From the NCBI GenBank assembly GCA_016342755.1, contig JAEINS010000028.1:1-55149 (forward strand): a DNA stretch of 55,149 bases, written 5' to 3'. The position numbers and the translations under genes are program-made. Below, in pieces: positions 35,712 through 47,832 of the stretch; the first letter of the stretch is position 1, and each line of letters opens with the position of its first letter. The stretch comes from Melioribacteraceae bacterium. GTDB taxonomy: Bacteria > Bacteroidota > Ignavibacteria > Ignavibacteriales > Melioribacteraceae. The notes beneath the pieces were generated by a model. It searched no databases. It worked only from the letters and a program-made list of their open reading frames with translations, and was not told the DNA's origin.

Positions 35712-36713
35712 TTAATTTGATTGTTGGTTGATAAACTGTGTTATATCATCTATAACAAGCTCGGGTGTCAAATCTCTCATACATTTGAAGTGCTTTTTAG
35801 GGCATTTGTTTTTACCTATATGAGAACAAGGTCTGCAATTTAACGAATTATTTTCTAAAATTAAATTTTTTGTTTTATAAGGATAAAAACCTAATTCTTT
35901 AACAGTTGAACCAAAGAATGAAATTACCGGAGTTCCAACAGAATAAGAAGTATGCATCATTCCGCTGTCGTTGCAAACAGTAACTAAACATTCCTTCAAA
36001 TTTGCGGCAATTAGGTGAAGATTATCATCATTGCTCAGGTTAATACTTCCGGCAATCTGGGTGTAAATTTCCTGGCAGATTTGTCTGTCAGAACTTCCGC
36101 CCAATAATACAATCTTAAAACCCATTGCTGTTAACATGTTTCCAAGTTGTATAAAATATTCCTTAGGCCACATCTTTGTAAAGTGTTTTGATCCGGGGCA
36201 AAATGCAATATGCTTTTCTGAATTTCTGCTAAGCTGCGGCATTATATTTTCCGGGATAAAAATTTCGGCTGAACCTTCATCAAGTTCAATATCATTAAAA
36301 CCTAAAATGTATCTGTCTGTAATCGGAATTATTTTCTTAATTAAATTAATCTTAAAATTAACAAGCATGAATTTTGCAAGATTTGGTTTTTTGTATTGAT
36401 GAAACGGAATTTTTAATACTCTTAGAATTTTATTTGTACGGAAATTATTATGCAGATCAAAAATAAAATCATATTCATTTTGTCTTAGTAATTTTGTCAG
36501 GTCTAATAAATTATCTTTTTTATTGTAAGTAATAAGCGAAGAAATATTAGGATTTTGATTTAATACATCCGCAAAGTTTTTAAAACAGAGGAAATCTATT
36601 TTTAATTGTGGATGTTTTTTTTTAATTGCTCTTAAAACCGGAGTTGTTAAAATTATATCACCAAGTGAACTTAATCTGATTATTAAAACTCTATTTGCTT
36701 TTGCTAAATTCAA
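35712..36713 (-). CDS. glycosyltransferase family 9, heptosyltransferase type
   Basis: A 333-residue GT9 enzyme that would transfer a heptose or similar sugar to the LPS core from an ADP-sugar. The N-terminal motif VLIIRLSSLGDIILTTPVLRA and the donor-binding segment CNDSGMMHTSYSVGTPVISFFGST (near 245-268) are diagnostic of ADP-heptose:LPS transferases. A Cys-rich stretch near the end (CRPCSHIGKNKC) is typical of some members. No signal peptide, so cytoplasmic face. It is the first gene of a two-gene unit with waaA. Confidence 0.88.
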   Translation of the reverse strand: MNLAKANRVLIIRLSSLGDIILTTPVLRAIKKKHPQLKIDFLCFKNFADVLNQNPNISSLITYNKKDNLLDLTKLLRQNEYDFIFDLHNNFRTNKILRVLKIPFHQYKKPNLAKFMLVNFKINLIKKIIPITDRYILGFNDIELDEGSAEIFIPENIMPQLSRNSEKHIAFCPGSKHFTKMWPKEYFIQLGNMLTAMGFKIVLLGGSSDRQICQEIYTQIAGSINLSNDDNLHLIAANLKECLVTVCNDSGMMHTSYSVGTPVISFFGSTVKELGFYPYKTKNLILENNSLNCRPCSHIGKNKCPKKHFKCMRDLTPELVIDDITQFINQQSN

Positions 36714-36844
36714 ATCCGCCTAAAAAGTATTTCAAATTGCAGTAGAATAAATTGTTGATTATCTTTATTTCAAAGATAATATTTTAATAAAGAAAAATTG
36801 CATCAAAAGCTTTGATAAAAGTAAAGGGATTTTGAAAAAAATAA

Positions 36845-37618
36845 ATGATATTAAACTTTGTAGATAAAATTGGTAATAAGACAATCCGATTCCTGGAAGA
36901 ACTTGGGCAGTTTTCAAGGTTGTTTTTTAAAATCTTAAAATTTACTCCAAAGATATTCAAGAATAGAAAACTGCTTCTTTTCCAGATGGAGCATATTGGT
37001 GTTAATTCTTTACCGCTTGTTATAGTAATAGCAATTTTTACCGGTGCCGTTGCCGCGTGGCAGGCTGCTTATCAGTTAAAAGGAATGGCGCCAATGTCGT
37101 TTTTAGGAACTGCGACAAGTAGAGCTATTATAACAGAGCTTGGTCCGGTTTTAACCGCAATAGTAATTGCCGGAAGGGTTGGTGCTTCAATTGCCGCAGA
37201 ACTTGGCTCTATGAAAGTTACAGAACAATTAGACGCATTGGAAATAATGGGAATAAGTCCTATACGCTTTTTGGCAATGCCAAGATTTTATGCCGCGGTA
37301 ATTATGATGCCGGTTTTAATTGTCTTTGCCGATATAATTGCAATTCTGGGTGCATATGTTGTATCAAATTATTTTTTGGGAATTTCCTACGAAGTATTTT
37401 TCGATTCGGTAAAACGTTTTTTTATAATGAACGATTTTATTTTTGGCATAATTAAAGGATTATTTTTTGGCGGCTTCACGGCTTTATTAGGCTGCCATAT
37501 AGGATTTTTAACCGAGGGCGGAGCAGAAGGTGTTGGGAAAGCAACAATAAGATCATTTGTTTTAAGCTCGGCAATTATTTTAACGCTCGATTATATTTTG
37601 TGGTCACTAGTTTTCTAA
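36845..37618 (+). CDS. MlaE-family ABC transporter permease
   Basis: This 257-residue permease has about five hydrophobic segments. It has the family pattern QMEHIGVNSLPLVIVIAIFTGAV, then ATSRAIITELGPVLTAIVIAGRVGASIAAELGSM and the closing GGAEGVGKATIRSFVLSSAII. MlaE forms the inner-membrane core of lipid transport systems that keep phospholipids out of the outer leaflet. The usual partners, the ATPase MlaF and the substrate-binding MlaD, are not next to it here. The next gene is a sugar transferase. It stands divergent from the LPS pair. Confidence 0.92.
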   Translation: MILNFVDKIGNKTIRFLEELGQFSRLFFKILKFTPKIFKNRKLLLFQMEHIGVNSLPLVIVIAIFTGAVAAWQAAYQLKGMAPMSFLGTATSRAIITELGPVLTAIVIAGRVGASIAAELGSMKVTEQLDALEIMGISPIRFLAMPRFYAAVIMMPVLIVFADIIAILGAYVVSNYFLGISYEVFFDSVKRFFIMNDFIFGIIKGLFFGGFTALLGCHIGFLTEGGAEGVGKATIRSFVLSSAIILTLDYILWSLVF

Positions 37619-37657
37619 TTTAGTATATTTAGCAATCGGACATAGTTTGGAAAGGGT

Positions 37658-38518
37658 TTGAACAAAACAAGTAAAATTTTGAATGCATTTTTTGCAATGC
37701 TGCTTATCGTAGTATTATCTCCTGTTTGGATAATAATAACTATGTTATTGTATATTCAGCAAAATGGGCATCCGTTTTATATTCAAACCAGAGGAATGAT
37801 ACTTGACTCAAATTTAATTGATGTAATTAAGTTTAGAACCATTAATCCTGAATCGGTAAAAGATGATAGCGAATCTGGGAAAATAGATATTTTTAAAAAA
37901 GAAAAGTTGAAAAAAGGTATTAGTCATTTTGCCGGCTGGTTACGGAAATCCGGTTTGGATGAACTTCCGCAACTTATAAATATTGTTAAAGGCGATATGA
38001 GTTTTATAGGACCAAGACCTTTAATGATCCCGGACTTAGAAGCAATGAAAATTGATTATCCCAAACATTATAGCCTTAGAAAAAATGTAAAAAGGAAACC
38101 CGGCATTACCGGATTATGGCAGGTTTTTGGTGATAGAGAAAAAGGGATTGATGATTTTATTGGCTTAGAACTTTTTTATGAAAAAGAAGTGAGCGTTTTT
38201 TTAAGAATAAAAATTGTAGTGGCAACTTTATTTTTATTGGTATTTGCAAGCAACTCAGATGCAATTTTAAACAATAAAAAAAATAAAATTAGTCAGACCG
38301 TAATTGAAAGATTGTTTAAAAAAGCAGCTCAGAAAAAACTGGCAATATTTTCCAATACTACATCGGAAGGGAAATTAGAAATAACAGAAGACGAATCTCC
38401 ATATTACAGGGTTACACTTCCATCGGACTGGTGGGAAAAATCAGATTACCATAAAGAAAAAAGAAGTAACCTGAAAAAAATTAATTTTGATGAGAAAAAT
38501 GATTCAAAAAGTGCGTAG
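37658..38518 (+). CDS. undecaprenyl-phosphate sugar phosphotransferase, short form
   Basis: The 286-residue protein starts at a TTG preceded by GGAAAGGG. One N-terminal membrane helix (about 9-31) precedes the catalytic domain of the polyprenyl sugar phosphotransferase family, with VIKFRTI near 60, GLDELPQLINIVKGDMSFIGPRPL (about 103-127) and RKPGITGLWQ near 150. This short architecture matches the PglC-like group rather than multi-span WbaP. A charged C-terminal extension (about 205-286) is unusual for the family. The enzyme would start a surface polysaccharide or O-antigen repeat. No further polysaccharide genes are adjacent. Confidence 0.9.
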   Translation: MNKTSKILNAFFAMLLIVVLSPVWIIITMLLYIQQNGHPFYIQTRGMILDSNLIDVIKFRTINPESVKDDSESGKIDIFKKEKLKKGISHFAGWLRKSGLDELPQLINIVKGDMSFIGPRPLMIPDLEAMKIDYPKHYSLRKNVKRKPGITGLWQVFGDREKGIDDFIGLELFYEKEVSVFLRIKIVVATLFLLVFASNSDAILNNKKNKISQTVIERLFKKAAQKKLAIFSNTTSEGKLEITEDESPYYRVTLPSDWWEKSDYHKEKRSNLKKINFDEKNDSKSA

Positions 38519-38649
38519 TGATAATGAACAATTTCTTTCCAGGGCAATTATTTTTTAATACACCTTTTTTAATATATTAGTACAATTTAGTATCTTTATT
38601 CAGCAAAATAATATTTAGACTTCATAACCATACGGATTTTAGATAAATA

Positions 38650-42548
<3,899 letters not shown>

Positions 42549-42619
42549 ATTTTATAATTATTATACTTGCGGTTTTTTTCTTAAAAAGATATATTAGTAA
42601 TTCTTTTTGAAAAGAACAT

Positions 42620-42693
42620 GGCGAGGTAGCTCAGTTGGTTAGAGCAGTGGAATCATAATCCACGTGTCGGGGGTTCGAATCCCTCCCTCGCTA
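42620..42693 (+). tRNA. tRNA-Met (CAT)
   Basis: A full cloverleaf of 74 nucleotides: acceptor GGCGAGG with CCTCGCT, D arm GCTC...GAGC, anticodon stem GTGGA/TCCAC around loop ATCATAA (anticodon CAT), and T arm GGGGG-TTCGAAT-CCCTC. The first acceptor pair is G-T. CCA is not encoded. A CAT anticodon could also belong to the lysidine-modified tRNA-Ile; elongator tRNA-Met is favoured. Confidence 0.92.
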
Positions 42694-42715
42694 CATTGTT
42701 TATTAGGAGAATTTG

Positions 42716-43090
42716 ATGTACGGATTATTAATTACTATATCTATTATAATAGCAGTATTTTTAGTTATTGCAGTTTTATTACAAGCAAGTAAAGGCGAAG
42801 GCTTAGCTGGAACTTTCGGCGGCGGCGGCGGTCAGATGAACTCAATGTTTGGTGCGCGCAGAACAGCTGATTTTCTAAGTAGAATTACCTGGTGGCTTGG
42901 AGGTTCTTTAATTGTTTTTGCAGTTGTTATTAATATGTTCTTTTTACCGGGACAGGCAACTCAGGAACAAAGAGAAAGTGTTATTCAAAGCTCTAGACCA
43001 ACAAGTGTTCCTTCTAACCCAACTTTACCGGATGTGCCTGCTGAAACTCCAACAGAAACTCCTGCTCCAACAGAAGGCGGAACTAAATAA
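42716..43090 (+). CDS. secG: preprotein translocase subunit SecG
   Basis: A 124-residue inner-membrane protein with two hydrophobic helices (about 3-25 and 58-78). Between them lies the SecG signature loop, LLQASKGEGLAGTFGGGGGQ, then FGARRTADFL. The C-terminal 40 residues are a Pro/Thr-rich cytoplasmic tail (VPSNPTLPDVPAETPTETPA), longer than in E. coli. The protein assists SecYE in protein translocation. The ATG at 42716 is preceded by TAGGAGA. It follows the tRNA gene by 22 bases and is ended by a strong terminator. Confidence 0.94.
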   Translation: MYGLLITISIIIAVFLVIAVLLQASKGEGLAGTFGGGGGQMNSMFGARRTADFLSRITWWLGGSLIVFAVVINMFFLPGQATQEQRESVIQSSRPTSVPSNPTLPDVPAETPTETPAPTEGGTK

Positions 43091-43114
43091 TATATTGTTA
43101 TTTTAAGTTTTTTG

Positions 43115-43148
43115 AAAAGCCTATCAATTTTTGATAGGCTTTTTTTTT
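43115..43148 (+). terminator. strong intrinsic terminator after secG
   Basis: AAAAGCCTATCA and TGATAGGCTTTTTTTT form a near-perfect stem with a short loop and a T run. Confidence 0.9.
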
Positions 43149-43186
43149 ATGCAATGGTGTGTTAGTGATTTTAAAGGGCTGTTAAA

Positions 43187-43675
43187 ATGGTTCGTGAAGT
43201 TGAACGAAAAGATGCTAAAGCAATTACAGACATCTATAACTATTATATCGAAAACACAATTATAACTTTTGAAGAAGAAGTTATAACTGCGGATGAAATT
43301 AATATTAGAATTAAAAAAGTTCTTGATTCCGGATTGCCCTGGCTTGTTGCTGTGGATAATGATGAAGTTGTTGGTTATGCTTATGCTTCTAAATGGAAAG
43401 AAAGATATTCTTACAGGTTTGCCGCCGAGACAACTATTTATCTATTGCCTTCTGCTAAAGAAAAAGGTTATGGATCAAAACTTTATAGGACTCTGTTCGA
43501 AAAATTAGCAATGACAAATATTCATATCGCACTGGGCTGTATATCATTGCCAAACGATGCAAGTATAAAATTGCACGAAAAATTTGGAATGAAAAAAGTT
43601 GCTCATTTTAATGAAGTCGGCTATAAATTTGATAAATGGATTGATGTTGGTTACTGGCAGAAAGTTTTTAAGTAA
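43187..43675 (+). CDS. GNAT acetyltransferase, phosphinothricin-type
   Basis: A 162-residue acetyl-CoA-dependent N-acetyltransferase. The sequence opens VREVERKDAKAITDIYNYYI and has EEEVITADEI, a core ETTIYLLPSAKEKGYGSKLYRTL (acetyl-CoA pyrophosphate loop KGYGSKL) and the closing DASIKLHEKFGMKKVAHFNEVGYKFDKWIDVGYWQKVF. The closing and YNYYI segments match the PAT/Pat family that modifies phosphinothricin-like amino acids or, more often, methionine sulfoximine. The actual substrate is unknown. It stands alone after the secG terminator. Confidence 0.9.
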   Translation: MVREVERKDAKAITDIYNYYIENTIITFEEEVITADEINIRIKKVLDSGLPWLVAVDNDEVVGYAYASKWKERYSYRFAAETTIYLLPSAKEKGYGSKLYRTLFEKLAMTNIHIALGCISLPNDASIKLHEKFGMKKVAHFNEVGYKFDKWIDVGYWQKVFK

Positions 43676-43892
43676 CAGATTATAAAAAGCCTAAAAATAA
43701 ATTTAAAGAACAAATTTGACCGCAAGTTGCCTGGCGACGGCTTATATAAAAATGATTAATGTATAGGGCTTTAAAGTATCTCTACAAAACATTCCTTTAA
43801 CTGCAAATAAAATTCTTCTAAACATTTTACTAAGAATTATTTATGTTTGAAACCGATTAATGTATAATTACTTATTATCATTCGAGGAAACA

Positions 43893-45458
43893 ATGCTCAA
43901 AAAGAATTTTATTGTAATATGTTTAATTTCATTTCTATTTATTTCAAATTCATTTTCCCAAACTGATCCGGTTGTTGAAAAAATTATTGAGATCGGGAAA
44001 ACTGATAATCAGACAATGAAACATCTTGATATTCTGTGTAATAGGTTTGGCGGCAGACTTATTGGTTCCGATGCTTATGAAAACGCCGCAAACTGGGCTG
44101 CAAGCAAATTTAGAGAATGGGGAATGGAAGTTGAAATGGATGAATGCGGTGAACTTCCGGTTGGTTTTAACCGCGGAGCTTGGTTCGGGCGTATGCTTTC
44201 GGATAATGGTTTGAATCTACATTTTGTTACACCTTCGTATACATCCGGTACAAAAGGGGTTCAGAAAGGTCACGTAGTTTTAGAGCCTAAAACTAAAGCG
44301 CAATTCGAAAGAATGAAAGGAAAATTAAAAGGCGCATGGGTTTTAGTTACCGGCAAAAGTGTAGGCTGGCCAATTGATCATACTTGTAAAAGTGATTCGT
44401 TGAGAGATTCTATAAAAATTGTTAATGAAGAAATTGAAAAAGAAAACAACAAAATTAGAAGCGAAAATTGGAGAAATAGAAAAAAAATCGGAATGCAGAA
44501 AGAACTTCTTCCTTATAATGAAGAGCCTGCTGTTTTCTATAAAGAAATGAAAGAGGCTGGCATTTTAGGTCTTATTCAGGCAGCTCCAAATCCTATAACA
44601 GCTTTGTACGATAGAAAAAATCTGCATGATTTAACTTTCGAAACTTTACCTACAATTCCTGATATAAAACTTGATGAACATCAGTACAAAATAATTGAAC
44701 AGATGGCAAAGGAACGCCAGCGTTTTGAGCTTGAATTTGATATCCGTAACTATTTCAAAATGGGACCGGTAAAATATCATAGTGTTATTGGAATTATTCC
44801 GGGAACTGAATTTCCAAATGAGTATGTAATTTTAGGCGGGCATCTTGACGCGTTTGATGTTGCTTCAGGGGGAGTTGATGATGGTTCCGGTGCAACACCG
44901 GCAATGGAAGCCGCACGCTTAATAATGAAGGCTGGCGGAAAGCCTAAGCGTACAATTCTTGTCTGCTTATGGAGCGGTGAAGAGTTTGGTCTTTACGGTT
45001 CTACCAGCTGGATTGAACGAAATGAAGATAAGCTTGATAAAATCTCGAATATGTTTAATCGTGACGGTGGACCTTTAGTGCCAACAGGATTAAGTGTTAC
45101 AGAAGCAATGATGAGCGATTTAGAAAAAATATGTGAACCGCTTAACAGTATAAATCAGGAGTTCCCGTTTAAGCTGACTGTTAGAAAACCGAGAAAAAAA
45201 CCAGCCGTTGCCTGGGGAACTGACAGCGGACCATTTGCTGTTAAAGGTGTTCCAACAATGGAGTTTAATAATTCTGATATAAAAGGTTATGATTTTAATT
45301 ATCGTGAGATCTGGCATACTGAAAGAGATTCGTACAATATGAGTATTCGGGAATACCAGGAACACACTTCAATTGTTACCGCTGTTGTTGTTTACGGAAT
45401 TGCTAATCTCGATCACTTACTTTCCAGAGAAGGTTATTATTTAGAGGATAAGGAGTAG
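43893..45458 (+). CDS. secreted M28-family metallopeptidase (carboxypeptidase Q-like)
   Basis: The 521-residue zinc aminopeptidase or carboxypeptidase has a signal peptide (1-23, SNSFS-Q). The catalytic domain carries the M28 ligands GGHLDAFD (His317, Asp319), GVDDGSGA (Asp329 and Asp330) and WSGEEFG (Glu363 and Glu364). An inserted PA-like module (about 115-300) lies before it. The start at 43893 is preferred over 43860 because GAGGAAAC precedes it and the signal sequence begins there. It acts in the periplasm or outside the cell. A perfect palindrome ends the transcript. Confidence 0.92.
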   Translation: MLKKNFIVICLISFLFISNSFSQTDPVVEKIIEIGKTDNQTMKHLDILCNRFGGRLIGSDAYENAANWAASKFREWGMEVEMDECGELPVGFNRGAWFGRMLSDNGLNLHFVTPSYTSGTKGVQKGHVVLEPKTKAQFERMKGKLKGAWVLVTGKSVGWPIDHTCKSDSLRDSIKIVNEEIEKENNKIRSENWRNRKKIGMQKELLPYNEEPAVFYKEMKEAGILGLIQAAPNPITALYDRKNLHDLTFETLPTIPDIKLDEHQYKIIEQMAKERQRFELEFDIRNYFKMGPVKYHSVIGIIPGTEFPNEYVILGGHLDAFDVASGGVDDGSGATPAMEAARLIMKAGGKPKRTILVCLWSGEEFGLYGSTSWIERNEDKLDKISNMFNRDGGPLVPTGLSVTEAMMSDLEKICEPLNSINQEFPFKLTVRKPRKKPAVAWGTDSGPFAVKGVPTMEFNNSDIKGYDFNYREIWHTERDSYNMSIREYQEHTSIVTAVVVYGIANLDHLLSREGYYLEDKE

Positions 45459-45472
45459 ATATATAAATTTTT

Positions 45473-45502
45473 GCAGGGACGTTATATAACGTCCCTGCTT
45501 TT
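45473..45502 (+). terminator. perfect palindromic terminator
   Basis: The 26 bases 45473-45498 are a perfect palindrome with arms GCAGGGACGTTAT and ATAACGTCCCTGC, followed by TTTT. The GGGACG/CGTCCC ends recur at 13375-13395. Confidence 0.8.
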
Positions 45503-45650
45503 GTTACCCTCCAAAACACTTCATAACAATAAAATAATACTCCGAAGTATTGATTATTCCATAAAATAGGTTATATTGCCAAGTTCTACTTTCACAACGG
45601 CATGCATAGTTTGAGGAAATGCCGTTATTTACAAATAGGAGATATGGTAT

Positions 45651-46472
45651 ATGAAAAAAGATGAACAGATATTAAAAGCCTATCACAACCTAGACTTTTT
45701 AAATTCTCACGAAGCTAGATCAATTAGAATTTTATCTGAATTGTATGAACCGCAGAAAAGATTTAAAGAAAATAACATTGTAGATACATGTGTGTTTTTT
45801 GGATCGGCCAGACTTTTATCAACACGGGACGCAAAGAAGAAATTAAATCTCGCAAAAAAAGAGGTAAAAGAGAAAAAACAAGGAGCGGCAAAAAAATTGA
45901 CAGAAGCGGAAATAATGATGAAAATGGCTCATTATTATGATGAAGCTGTTGAGTTATCGAAGCTGTTAACCGAATGGTCCATGTCTTTACCAACCGAAGG
46001 ACACAGATTTATTGTATCGAGCGGCGGCGGACCGGGTATTATGGAAGCGGCAAATAAAGGAGCTTTTCAGGCTGGCGGTAAATCGATTGGTTTGAATATT
46101 TCAATTCCGTTTGAACAGTTTGTAAACAAATATGTTAAAAACAACTTGTCATTTGAATTCCATTATTTCTTTACCCGCAAGTTCTGGTTTATTTATATGG
46201 CAAAAGCGTTAATTGTTTTTCCCGGCGGATTTGGAACTTTAGATGAAATGATGGAAGTTCTAACGCTGATTCAGACGAAAAAAATTAAGAAGGATATGAA
46301 AGTAATTGTTTACGGTGAAGATTTCTGGAAGAACATTATTAATTTTGACGGGCTTATTGAAAGCGGTGTTATAAGTAAAAATGATATGAAATTGTTCGAT
46401 TTCTGCAACACTCCGGAAGAAGCGTTCGGGAAAATAAAAACTCACTTCGAAAAACATTATTTATCAAAATAA
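45651..46472 (+). CDS. LOG-family nucleotide phosphoribohydrolase-like protein
   Basis: The 273-residue protein has the LOG motifs GGGPGIMEAANKGA (125-138) and PGGFGTLDEM (191-200), which bind the ribose-phosphate and carry the catalytic residues. Relatives cleave cytokinin riboside monophosphates or AMP into base and ribose 5-phosphate. Members were once misnamed lysine decarboxylases. An N-terminal extension (1-60) and a Lys-rich helical insert (about 68-92, KKLNLAKKEVKEKKQG) are longer than in the minimal family. No signal peptide. The gene is followed by a hairpin, then dapF. Confidence 0.9.
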   Translation: MKKDEQILKAYHNLDFLNSHEARSIRILSELYEPQKRFKENNIVDTCVFFGSARLLSTRDAKKKLNLAKKEVKEKKQGAAKKLTEAEIMMKMAHYYDEAVELSKLLTEWSMSLPTEGHRFIVSSGGGPGIMEAANKGAFQAGGKSIGLNISIPFEQFVNKYVKNNLSFEFHYFFTRKFWFIYMAKALIVFPGGFGTLDEMMEVLTLIQTKKIKKDMKVIVYGEDFWKNIINFDGLIESGVISKNDMKLFDFCNTPEEAFGKIKTHFEKHYLSK

Positions 46473-46489
46473 ACATTTCATCCCGTATA

Positions 46490-46522
46490 GTCCCGGTTAT
46501 CGATAAAGTTGATATTCGGGAC
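46490..46522 (+). terminator. hairpin downstream of the LOG gene
   Basis: GTCCCG-GT-TATC and GATA-TT-CGGGAC pair with a small internal loop. It lacks a T run, so a terminator role is only moderately supported. Confidence 0.4.
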
Positions 46523-46664
46523 ATATCATGGGGTGGTTTTATTTGTATTTTGCACTTCGCTCCATGTAACAACCCAGTTTAACATTGTAACCGCAATTTT
46601 ATGTTTCAGTTCTCCAATATTTATATTGCATCGCTCTTATTATTGCAGTAAATTTGAACTTGCT

Positions 46665-47504
46665 ATGAAAACGAACAATTTTACAAAAATGAGCGGTGCG
46701 GGAAACGATTTTGTCTTAATCGATAAAAAGATAAATCCTAAATTTGAAGCCACTCCTAATAATATTAAAAAACTCTGTGCAAGAAGAACCGGAATAGGTG
46801 CAGACGGACTTTTAATAATTGAAGATAATCCAACTCATAGCTTTTCTATGAACTATTTTAACAGTGATGGTTCAACCGGAACACTTTGCGGCAATGGCGC
46901 AAGATGTGCCATTAAATATGCAAATGTATCCGGCAGAATTAAAAATGAGAAGTCTAAGTTTTTATGTCATGATGTTGAATACACATGCCAGGTTTTTGAA
47001 ACTGGTGATGTTCAGTTTCATCTTAATGATCCGGAAGAATATAAAAGCTTAATTAAACTGGATGTTTTTAGCTGTAAAATTGATGCATCATTTATAGATA
47101 CTGGTTCACCGCATGTTGTTATCAGAGTTGAAGATATTCATAATTGTGATGAAAAAACCAGATTAAATAATCTTGATGTTCATAAAATTGGTGCTTATAT
47201 AAGACATCATAATGAATTTGCACCTGGCGGAACAAATGTAAATTTCATAGATATTGTTGGTAATAATCTTTATATAAGAACATTTGAGCGTGGTGTTGAA
47301 GAAGAAACTTTAGCCTGCGGAACCGGCTCTGTTGCCGCGGCTGTAATTGGAGCAAAGAAATATGGTTTGCTTCCTCCTGTTGATGTAATAACAAGAAGCG
47401 GAGCAAAAATAATTGTTAATTTTAATCTGCGGGGAGAAGAAGTATCGGAAGTCTCTATGATTGGTCCCGCAGAAATAATATATAATGGCGAATTTAATAT
47501 TTAA
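46665..47504 (+). CDS. dapF: diaminopimelate epimerase
   Basis: The 279-residue enzyme converts LL- to meso-diaminopimelate for peptidoglycan and lysine synthesis. The two catalytic Cys are Cys75 in LCGNGARC and Cys218 in ACGTGS. The N terminus KMSGAGNDFVLID and FAPGGTNVNFI segment are family hallmarks. The ATG at 46665 is chosen because the family starts a few residues before the GNDF motif; the open frame extends back to 46509 without homology. The next gene starts 20 bases later. Confidence 0.96.
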   Translation: MKTNNFTKMSGAGNDFVLIDKKINPKFEATPNNIKKLCARRTGIGADGLLIIEDNPTHSFSMNYFNSDGSTGTLCGNGARCAIKYANVSGRIKNEKSKFLCHDVEYTCQVFETGDVQFHLNDPEEYKSLIKLDVFSCKIDASFIDTGSPHVVIRVEDIHNCDEKTRLNNLDVHKIGAYIRHHNEFAPGGTNVNFIDIVGNNLYIRTFERGVEEETLACGTGSVAAAVIGAKKYGLLPPVDVITRSGAKIIVNFNLRGEEVSEVSMIGPAEIIYNGEFNI

Positions 47505-47524
47505 TTGAAATATATGAGGAAAGA

Positions 47525-47824
47525 ATGGGAAAGGTATTATTTTCTATAAGGTACGAGATTAATCCGGAAGAAAAAGATAATTTTACAAATGTTGTTAGAG
47601 AACTAAAAAATATAGTTGCGGCTGACGGGTTAGAAAGTTATCATGTTTATGAATGCAAAAACAAAAAAAACTGTTATGAAGAAGTTTATACCTTTGATAC
47701 AATGGAATCATTTGAAAACTTTGATGATAATAACGATGAAAGAGTGAATCTTTTAACCAACAAATTAACAGATATGGTTAAAGAACATTCTACGCAATAT
47801 AAAGTTCTAAACGAAATTTTATAA
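47525..47824 (+). CDS. small protein, ABM-like dimeric barrel
   Basis: A 99-residue protein beginning GKVLFSIRYEINPEEKDNF. It then has a helix (VVRELKNIVAA), a strand with YHVYECKNK, and EVYTFDTMESFENFDD. Strand-helix-strand-strand-helix order and the EVYTFDTME motif suggest the ferredoxin-like fold of antibiotic-biosynthesis-monooxygenase-type domains. No catalytic residue is evident. It lies between dapF and a PHP gene with 20- and 8-base gaps, so the three are probably co-transcribed. Function unknown. Confidence 0.7.
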   Translation: MGKVLFSIRYEINPEEKDNFTNVVRELKNIVAADGLESYHVYECKNKKNCYEEVYTFDTMESFENFDDNNDERVNLLTNKLTDMVKEHSTQYKVLNEIL

Positions 47825-47832
47825 TTTGAATT

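Noticed and set aside
38519-38649. Possible small RNA between the sugar transferase and acidic-protein genes
   Set aside because: The 131 bases show no stable hairpin and read as an ordinary AT-rich promoter region.
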